Shown here piece by piece: positions 6,194 through 11,429 of a DNA stretch of 11,429 bases (the stretch's first letter is position 1; each line of letters begins with the position of its first letter). The DNA is from Bacteroidota bacterium (GTDB lineage Bacteria; Bacteroidota; Bacteroidia; Bacteroidales; Rikenellaceae): assembly GCA_023443765.1 (NCBI GenBank), contig JAEZTA010000018.1, forward strand, positions 1 through 11,429. The letters are read 5' to 3'. Both the position numbers and the translations under genes were made by a program. The notes under the pieces were generated by a model, which was not told the origin of the DNA, made no database searches, and worked only from the letters and a program-made list of their open reading frames with translations.

Positions 6194-7297
6194 ATGAAAA
6201 TGCGCTTTCCGGGGTTCAAGATTTTGGACCGCTACATACTGGGGAAGTTCCTGACGACCTACTTCTTCGCGATTGCGATGATCATCGTCATTGTGGTGGT
6301 CTTCGACTACGTGGAGAAAATCGACGACTTCACGGAGTTGCACGCCCCCCTGAAGTCGGTGATCCTCGACTACTACCTCAACTTCATCCCCTTCTTCATC
6401 AACCAGTTCAGCGGCCTGTTCACCTTCATCGCGTGTATCTTCTTCACCTCGAAGATGGCCTACCAGACCGAGATCGTCGCCATGCTCTCGGGCGGCATGT
6501 CGTTCCGCCGCCTGATGTGGCCTTACTTTCTGGGCGCGCTGATCATCGGGTCGCTCTCGCTGACGCTCAACCTCTGGCTGATCCCCCTCTCGCAGCGGCA
6601 CATCGTCGATTTCGAGCAGCAGTATATCAAACGCAAGCAGAACAGCAAATTCGACCGCCACATCTACCGCCAGATCGAACCCGGGACCTTCGCCTACATC
6701 CGCGGCTACAACGACGGCGCGCGGCAGGCCTCGTTCTTCGTTCTGGAGCATTACAGCAGCGGCACGATGACCCATTCGCTCGAAGCGTCGGACGCGAAGT
6801 TCGACCCCGAGACCAAACGCTGGACCGCCCCGCGCTATACCAAGCGCGAGTTCGACTCCGTGGGCGTCGAGAAATTCGAACAGTTCCGCAACCTCGACAC
6901 GCTGATCAACCTCGAAGTGACCGAGCTGGGCGAGATCAACGACCTGATCCAGACCATGAACATCTCCCAGCTCAACGAGTTCCTCGACCAGCAGCGGGCC
7001 AAAGGCTCCGACTCGATCAACATCATCGAGGTCGAGAAACACGCCCGCTACGCCTATCCGCTCTCGACGTTCATCCTGACGCTGATCGGCGTCTCGCTCT
7101 CCTCGCGCAAGGTCCGCGGCGGCACGGGACTACACATCGGCATCGGCACGGGACTCTGCTTCTCATACATCCTTTTCAACCGCTTCTTCGAGGAGTTCGC
7201 CAAGAGCGGAACCCTCCCGCCCGGGCTGGCCGTGTGGCTGCCCAACATCATCTACCTCTTCATCGCCGTCTACCTCTACCGGAAGGCCCCGAAATAA
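6194..7297 (+). CDS. LptF/LptG-family (YjgP/YjgQ) permease
   Basis: This 367-residue protein belongs to the family of inner-membrane subunits that, with the LptB ATPase, lift lipopolysaccharide from the inner membrane towards the LptC/LptA bridge. Six membrane segments are visible in the family's 3+3 layout: about 17-39, 58-84, 108-131, 288-304, 311-328 and 344-363. They flank a periplasmic beta-jellyroll domain (about 135-275). The cytoplasmic coupling region after segment 2 (KMAYQTEIVAMLSGGMSF, 87-104) is strongly family-like. LptF and LptG cannot be separated from the sequence alone, so no symbol is given. ATG 6194 is used; the third codon is also Met. tgt lies upstream, as I recall for relatives, but here separated by a repeat-rich spacer. 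The PASTA gene begins 10 nt after the stop. Confidence 0.93.
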   Translation: MKMRFPGFKILDRYILGKFLTTYFFAIAMIIVIVVVFDYVEKIDDFTELHAPLKSVILDYYLNFIPFFINQFSGLFTFIACIFFTSKMAYQTEIVAMLSGGMSFRRLMWPYFLGALIIGSLSLTLNLWLIPLSQRHIVDFEQQYIKRKQNSKFDRHIYRQIEPGTFAYIRGYNDGARQASFFVLEHYSSGTMTHSLEASDAKFDPETKRWTAPRYTKREFDSVGVEKFEQFRNLDTLINLEVTELGEINDLIQTMNISQLNEFLDQQRAKGSDSINIIEVEKHARYAYPLSTFILTLIGVSLSSRKVRGGTGLHIGIGTGLCFSYILFNRFFEEFAKSGTLPPGLAVWLPNIIYLFIAVYLYRKAPK

Positions 7298-7307
7298 CCT
7301 GCAATTT

Positions 7308-8267
7308 ATGGAGAAACCCCAAAATTACCTGTCCCGGCTCCGGCAGCGCCCGCTGCTGTGGAACCTCGTGCTGATCGGCGCCATCATTCTCGTGATGGCC
7401 ATCGCCGCGCATATCCTGATGCAACTGGGCACGCGCCACGGCTCACGGCGCACCGTGCCCGACTTCTCGGGCGTGCCGCTCCACGAAGCCCAGCGCATCG
7501 CCCATAAACACGACCTGCACCTGCATATCAACGACTCGCTGTTCGTCCCCGCCTACGAGGGCGGCATCGTCCTCGATCAGCTGCCCGAAGGGGGCGTCGA
7601 GGTGAAACCCGGACGTACGGTCTACATCACGATCAACTCCTTCCGCCAGAAGATGGTCCCCGTGCCCTACGTGGCCGGGCGTTCGCTGCGGCAGGCCAAA
7701 AACATGCTTGAAATCGCCGGACTGGAGATCGCCGAACTGGTCTACCGGGCCGACATGGCGACGAACTACGTTCTGGAAGAGTACTGCGAAGGCAAACCCG
7801 TCACCCAGACGACGCGCATGGAGGCCGAAATGGGCTCCGGCGTGACACTCTACGTGGGTGTCGAAGACGGCTACGGCTCGACGATCGTGCCGCGGCTGGT
7901 GGGACTGCCGTTCGCTCAGGCCAAGGGCCGCCTCTGGGAACTGGGCCTAAATGTCGGGCGCATCGACTTCGACGAAGGGATCAACCTCCTCAATCAGAAG
8001 GACTCGCGCGTCTACATCCAGACCCCGGGCGCCGAACGCAGCGCCGCACTGGGTTCGAAGGTCGACCTGCGGCTGACGCTCGATGAAAAGAAACTCGCCC
8101 AGTACCGCGCCGAAGCCGAGAAGCAGGCCATACAGGCTGCCGCAGAGCGTCAGGCCGACGAGCAGCAACTCGCCGATTCGCTGGCCCGGACAGCCCTGGA
8201 AGAGGCCTCGGCAGAACCTGCCGATGAACAGCCCGCCCGGAAGGATAACGACGGATTTTTCGACTGA
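7308..8267 (+). CDS. PASTA-domain membrane protein without kinase
   Basis: This 319-residue protein has a short basic cytoplasmic N-terminus, one membrane helix (about 18-40) and a periplasmic part with three PASTA repeats: about 48-111 (TVPDFSGVPLHEAQ), 115-186 (PYVAGRSLRQAKNML) and 192-258 (VPRLVGLPFAQAKGRL). Each shows the P.(V/L).G....A...L pattern and ends near a strand such as GRTVYITIN. A charged, Ala-, Glu- and Gln-rich stretch (259-300) looks helical or coiled-coil, followed by an acidic tail. In Firmicutes and Actinobacteria, PASTA repeats are attached to Ser/Thr kinases or penicillin-binding proteins and bind peptidoglycan or lipid II; here neither catalytic domain is present. A wall-associated role is inferred. 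It follows the LptG-like gene by 10 nt, and its TGA shares one base with the next ATG, so rluD translation is probably coupled. Confidence 0.92.
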   Translation: MEKPQNYLSRLRQRPLLWNLVLIGAIILVMAIAAHILMQLGTRHGSRRTVPDFSGVPLHEAQRIAHKHDLHLHINDSLFVPAYEGGIVLDQLPEGGVEVKPGRTVYITINSFRQKMVPVPYVAGRSLRQAKNMLEIAGLEIAELVYRADMATNYVLEEYCEGKPVTQTTRMEAEMGSGVTLYVGVEDGYGSTIVPRLVGLPFAQAKGRLWELGLNVGRIDFDEGINLLNQKDSRVYIQTPGAERSAALGSKVDLRLTLDEKKLAQYRAEAEKQAIQAAAERQADEQQLADSLARTALEEASAEPADEQPARKDNDGFFD

Positions 8268-9352
8268 TGACCGACAAATACCCCATCGACGACCCCGAAC
8301 TGGATGCAGTCCCGGCGGATGCGGAGGACGAAGAAGAAGCCGGCCTCTACGAGCACTATGCCGTGACGGCCGACAAGGGTCAAACTCCCATGCGACTGGA
8401 CAAGTTCCTGACTGTGAGGATGGAACACTGCTCGCGCAACCGCATCCAGGCCGCCGCCGACAGCGGCAACATCCTCGTGAACGGCAAGGCCGCCAAGTCG
8501 AGTTACAAGGTCAAACCGCTCGACCGCATCCAGATCGTGATGCCCTATCCGCGGCGCGAAATAGAGCTTCTCGCCGAAGATATTCCGCTCGAAATCCCTT
8601 ACGAGGACAAGTGGCTGCTGCTGGTCGACAAACCCGCGGGGCTGGTCGTCCACCCGGGCGTCGGCAATTACAGCGGTACGCTGGTCAACGCGCTGATGTT
8701 CCACCTCAACGCGCAGGGAATCCCGGCCGAGGAGCAGAACCGCGCAGGGCTGGTACACCGCATCGACAAGAACACCTCGGGACTGCTGGTCATCGCCAAG
8801 GACGAGCAGACCCATGCCCGGCTGGCCAAACAGTTCTTCGACCACACGATTCAACGCCGTTACGTGGCCCTCGTGTGGGGCAACCTCGACGAAGACGAGG
8901 GTACGATCACGGGCAACATCGGCCGCAGCCCCAAGGACCGGCAGAAGATGTTCGTCTTCGCCGACGGGTCCGACGGCAAACACGCCGTGACACACTGGAA
9001 AGTGCTGAAACGCTACGGTTACGTGACCCTCGTGGAGTGCCGCCTCGAAACAGGACGCACGCACCAGATCCGCGTCCACATGGCGTGGATCGGCCATCCG
9101 CTGTTCAACGACGAGCGTTACGGCGGCGACCGCATCCTCAAAGGCACGACCTTTGCCAAATACCGTCAGTTCATCGAAAACTGCTTCGGGGTGATGCCGC
9201 GCCATGCACTGCACGCCCGCCTGCTGGGCTTCGAACACCCCGCGACGCACGAAGAGGTGCTGTTCGAAAGCGAACTCCCGACCGACTTCAAAGCCCTGCT
9301 CGCCAAGTGGGACGGATACGTTTCGGCGGCGGAATACACAATTCAGAATTAG
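8267..9352 (+). CDS. RluD-family 23S rRNA pseudouridine synthase
   Basis: This 361-residue protein isomerises uridine to pseudouridine in RNA, most likely in 23S rRNA as RluD does (helix 69 in E. coli); specificity is inferred. An acidic N-terminal extension (about 1-38) precedes an S4 RNA-binding domain (about 41-95, MRLDKFLTVRM...SRNRIQAAADSGNILVNG). The catalytic domain has LVDKPAGLVVHPG (119-131), the catalytic motif LVHRIDKNTSGLLVIAK (162-178) with Asp167, and GRTHQIRVHMA (263-273). The ATG overlaps the PASTA stop codon (ATGA). The last residues (TIQN and the stop TAG) lie within the left arm of an AT-rich inverted-repeat element, so the native end was probably replaced or extended when it arrived. 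The function call is firm; the exact target (RluD, RluC or RluA type) is less so. Confidence 0.94.
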   Translation: MTDKYPIDDPELDAVPADAEDEEEAGLYEHYAVTADKGQTPMRLDKFLTVRMEHCSRNRIQAAADSGNILVNGKAAKSSYKVKPLDRIQIVMPYPRREIELLAEDIPLEIPYEDKWLLLVDKPAGLVVHPGVGNYSGTLVNALMFHLNAQGIPAEEQNRAGLVHRIDKNTSGLLVIAKDEQTHARLAKQFFDHTIQRRYVALVWGNLDEDEGTITGNIGRSPKDRQKMFVFADGSDGKHAVTHWKVLKRYGYVTLVECRLETGRTHQIRVHMAWIGHPLFNDERYGGDRILKGTTFAKYRQFIENCFGVMPRHALHARLLGFEHPATHEEVLFESELPTDFKALLAKWDGYVSAAEYTIQN

Positions 9353-9430
9353 GGATCGAATGAAGATACGCGTATCAAAAATCGAGTACTGACAAATAAT
9401 TCTGAATTGTGAATTCTGAATTATGAATTG
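9337..9430. repeat. AT-rich heptamer-repeat element with perfect inverted repeats
   Basis: The arms 9337-9351 and 9397-9411 are perfect 15-nt inverted repeats around a 45-nt spacer that holds a 12-nt palindrome, GATACGCGTATC (9365-9376). The right side is a 7-nt tandem repeat, AATTCTG AATTGTG and AATTCTG AATTATG, from 9398 to 9425. The left arm is the reverse complement of two of these units. The region is very AT-rich beside GC-rich genes. It supplies the rluD stop codon and ends 7 nt before the ygiQ start. It is MITE-like or STRR-like, and mobility is inferred. Confidence 0.8.
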
Positions 9431-9437
9431 AAAAATC

Positions 9438-11270
9438 ATGTTTCTGCCAACGACCATAAAGGAGGTCCGCGAACGCGGATGGGACCAGCTCGACGTGATC
9501 CTCTTCTCGGGCGACGCCTACATCGACCATCCGGCATTCGGGGCGGCCGTCGTGGGGCGCCTGCTCGAAGCCGAGGGCTACCGCGTGGCGATCGTACCCC
9601 AGCCCAACTGGCGGGACGACCTACGCGACTTCACCAAGCTGGGCACGCCGCGTCTCTTTTTCGGCATCTCCGGCGGGTCGATGGATTCGATGGTCAACCA
9701 TTACACGGCCAACCTACGCCTGCGCCACGAAGACGCCTACACCCCGGGAGGCAAGGCGGGATTCCGCCCCGACTACGCCGTGACGGTCTACACGCAGATA
9801 CTTAAACGGCTGTTTCCCCACGTCCCGGTGGTGGTCGGAGGCATCGAAGCCTCCCTGCGGCGCTTGACTCACTACGACTACTGGAACGACAAGCTAAAGC
9901 CCTCGGTGCTGGCCGAAAGCGGCGCCGACCTTTTGATCTACGGCATGGGCGAACGGGTTGTGCAGCAGGTCGCCAAGGCGATGCGCAACGGCTACAACGC
10001 CAAGTTGCTGCGCAAAATCCGGCAGGTGGCTTTCCTCTCCGACGAGAGCTATGTTTCGCGGCTCGACCCCGCCACGACGATCCGCCTTCGCAGCTACGAG
10101 GAGTGCGTCAGGGACAAGGCCGCTTTCGGGGAGAACTTCACCGTCATCGAGACCCAGAGCAACCTGATGGAACCCACGGCGACACTCGTGGAGGCTGTCG
10201 GCGACCGCTATGTGGTCGTGACGCCAGCCAATACGACGCTCACGACCGAGGAACTCGACCACTCGTTCGACCTCCCCTACGAGCGTGCCCCGCATCCGCG
10301 TTACGAGGGTAAAGGCGACATTCCGGCGTGGGAGATGATCAAACACTCGGTCAACATCCACCGCGGATGTTTCGGGGGTTGTTCGTTCTGTACCATCTCG
10401 GCCCATCAGGGCAAGTTCATCAATTCGCGCAGCGAGCGGTCGATCCTCGCCGAAGTGGAACGCGTGGCCAAATCGCCCGGGTTCAAGGGCTATCTGTCGG
10501 ATGTCGGCGCTCCCTCAGCCAATATGTACCGCATGGGCGGCCGCGACCGGGAACTGTGCCGCAAATGCCGCCGCGCATCGTGCCTCCACCCGAAGATGTG
10601 CCCCAACCTCGACAACGACCACAGGCCGCTGCTGGCGTTGTATGAAAAAATTCGCGCCGTGAAGGGAATCAAGAAGGCCTTTATCGGCAGCGGCATCCGT
10701 TACGACCTGTTCGACCGGTCGCCTTACCTGGAGACGGTGCTGAAACACCACACCTCGGGGCGACTTAAAGTGGCGCCCGAACATACGGAGGACAACGTGC
10801 TGAAACTGATGCGCAAACCGCCGTTCGCACTTTTCGAACAGTTGACCGTCGATTTCCATCGCATTTGCAATCAGGAACACCTGCCCTATCAGTTAATCCC
10901 TTACTTCATCTCGTCGCACCCGGGATGCACCGAGCAGAACATGAAATCGCTGGCGGATAAGGTGTTGGGAAAATTGCATTTCAACCTCGAACAGGTGCAG
11001 GACCTGACCCCGACGCCGATGACCCTCTCGTCGGTGCTGTTCTACACGGGCGAGAATCCCTACACGCACGAGAAGGTCTACGTCGCCCGGTCGCAGGACG
11101 AGAAGCGGCGGCAGAAAAGTTATTTCTTCGGCAGAAAACCCGACGCCCGGAAAGGCCGCCCGGAACAGGGCACAATCCGCAAGGGCACGCCCGGAAAAGG
11201 CCCGAAAGGCACAGGCGGGAAGCGTGGACCGGGATTCGGACCGGGACGGAAATTCACCAAAAAAGGCTAA
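9438..11270 (+). CDS. YgiQ-family (UPF0313) radical SAM protein
   Basis: This 610-residue protein belongs to the YgiQ/UPF0313 radical SAM group, whose reaction is unknown to me. An N-terminal domain (1-290, opening MFLPTTIKEVRERGWDQLD) contains the family marker GGIEASLRRLTHYDYW (134-149). The radical SAM motif is CFGGCSFC (Cys311, 315 and 318), the CxxxCxxC that binds the 4Fe-4S cluster. Four more cysteines form CxxCx4Cx5C (374, 377, 382, 388), possibly an auxiliary cluster or zinc site; that is inference. KVAPEHTEDNVLKLM (444-458) and the QDLTPTPMTLSSVLFYTG block (521-538) are typical. The C-terminal 45 residues are a Gly-, Lys-, Arg- and Pro-rich tail, suggesting RNA or ribosome contact. 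The start directly follows the AT-rich repeat; no Shine-Dalgarno is evident. The stop lies in the stem of a terminator. Family firm, substrate unknown. Confidence 0.94.
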   Translation: MFLPTTIKEVRERGWDQLDVILFSGDAYIDHPAFGAAVVGRLLEAEGYRVAIVPQPNWRDDLRDFTKLGTPRLFFGISGGSMDSMVNHYTANLRLRHEDAYTPGGKAGFRPDYAVTVYTQILKRLFPHVPVVVGGIEASLRRLTHYDYWNDKLKPSVLAESGADLLIYGMGERVVQQVAKAMRNGYNAKLLRKIRQVAFLSDESYVSRLDPATTIRLRSYEECVRDKAAFGENFTVIETQSNLMEPTATLVEAVGDRYVVVTPANTTLTTEELDHSFDLPYERAPHPRYEGKGDIPAWEMIKHSVNIHRGCFGGCSFCTISAHQGKFINSRSERSILAEVERVAKSPGFKGYLSDVGAPSANMYRMGGRDRELCRKCRRASCLHPKMCPNLDNDHRPLLALYEKIRAVKGIKKAFIGSGIRYDLFDRSPYLETVLKHHTSGRLKVAPEHTEDNVLKLMRKPPFALFEQLTVDFHRICNQEHLPYQLIPYFISSHPGCTEQNMKSLADKVLGKLHFNLEQVQDLTPTPMTLSSVLFYTGENPYTHEKVYVARSQDEKRRQKSYFFGRKPDARKGRPEQGTIRKGTPGKGPKGTGGKRGPGFGPGRKFTKKG

Positions 11271-11290
11271 CGAAATCGTTAGCCTTTTTT
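11259..11290 (+). terminator. Strong intrinsic terminator of ygiQ
   Basis: Arms 11259-11272 and 11277-11290 are perfectly complementary: an AAAAAA run plus GGCTAACG, an AAAT loop, then CGTTAGCC plus TTTTTT. The ygiQ TAA (11268-11270) is inside the left arm. The A run before the stem means the minus strand also ends in T's, so it could stop transcription from the converging gene as well. Confidence 0.9.
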
Positions 11291-11311
11291 AATAACGGTG
11301 ATAACGCCGGG

Positions 11312-11363
11312 TTCGCTTCCGAAGCGGGAATGCCGACTATCGCTCTTAAAAGCGCTAAAGCGC
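11312..11363. repeat. Small hairpins between the two converging genes
   Basis: Short stems are visible: 11314-11318 with 11322-11326 (CGCTT/AAGCG), 11341-11344 with 11351-11354, and 11352-11355 with 11360-11363 around TAAA. The last two cannot form together. They cover the stop codon of the minus-strand gene. Their style (GC-rich arms, A-rich loops) recalls the hairpins at the rlmN 3' end. Confidence 0.4.
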
Positions 11364-11429
11364 CGGTTTCAGGATGCCGAACAGCAGGCAGGCGATGAGG
11401 AACGTCACCACAATATTGAAGGTTTGTGC
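11355..11429 (-). CDS. C-terminal end of a probable membrane protein (partial)
   Basis: Reading from the window edge on the minus strand, 24 codons run in frame to TAG at 11357-11355. The peptide has an almost unbroken hydrophobic run (FNIVVTFLIACLLFGIL) followed by KPAL, which looks like a final membrane helix with a short cytoplasmic tail. The gene converges on ygiQ, and the terminator at 11259-11290 could serve both. Nothing identifies the family. The open frame is short, so chance is possible, but hydrophobicity and position favour a real gene. Confidence 0.5.
   Translation of the reverse strand, partial: AQTFNIVVTFLIACLLFGILKPAL

Noticed and set aside
5945..7042. Minus-strand open frame of 365 codons over the lptG-like gene and the tgt-lptG spacer.
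   Set aside because: It is the antisense shadow of a well-supported permease gene, with low-complexity Asp, Glu and Val content and a tail made of the spacer repeat.
9337..9430. CRISPR-like array in the AT-rich repeats.
   Set aside because: The units are 7 nt with no unique spacers and no cas gene nearby.
8150..9457. Long minus-strand open frame of 435 codons opposite rluD and the repeat element.
   Set aside because: It lies antisense to a clear RluD-family gene, starts in the AT-rich repeat and shows no recognisable domain. Such mirror frames are expected in GC-rich DNA.
1..11429. Search for a defence island, prophage, toxin-antitoxin, transposase or other new multi-gene system.
   Set aside because: Almost every gene belongs to a known housekeeping or regulatory family. 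No integrase, transposase, nuclease-helicase pair or toxin-antitoxin layout is visible, and no tRNA or rRNA was recognised.

Overview
The window is 11.4 kb of GC-rich (roughly 60% by eye), densely coding bacterial chromosome. Protein types and non-coding signals point to the Bacteroidota. The RlmN, Tgt, LptG-like and HXXEE proteins read like Bacteroidales versions, the promoter-like signals fit TAnnTTTG, and starts lack a clear Shine-Dalgarno. A GC-rich Bacteroidales such as Alistipes or a relative is my best guess, by inference only.

Layout: (1) 1-452 (+) is the 3' end of rlmN, running into tandem hairpins. (2) 581-1009 (+) is an exported thioredoxin-like protein with its own promoter-like signal. 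(3) 4772-1025 (-) is a tight five-gene block, in transcription order: family 2 glycosyltransferase, ECF-type sigma factor, rsmG, HXXEE membrane protein, and a lower-GC uncharacterised protein with faint uracil-DNA-glycosylase-like features. It converges on the thioredoxin gene with a 15-nt gap. (4) 4773-4825 is a short divergent promoter region. (5) 4826-11270 (+) holds tgt, a 228-nt hairpin-rich spacer, an LptF/LptG-family permease gene, a PASTA-domain membrane protein, an RluD-family pseudouridine synthase, a 94-nt AT-rich heptamer-repeat element, and a YgiQ-type radical SAM gene ending in a strong terminator. (6) 11355-11429 (-) is the last 24 codons of a probable membrane protein gene.

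The genes are mainly housekeeping: RNA modification (rlmN, rsmG, tgt, rluD-like), envelope biogenesis (LptG-like, PASTA, glycosyltransferase), periplasmic redox, and regulation (sigma factor). I found no defence system, prophage, CRISPR array, tRNA, rRNA or transposase, and no new multi-gene system. The points most worth checking are a Tgt whose zinc-binding cysteines are all replaced, a heptamer inverted-repeat element that supplies the rluD stop codon, a hairpin-rich insertion-like spacer between tgt and lptG, and a compositionally distinct UDG-like gene at the end of the minus-strand block.
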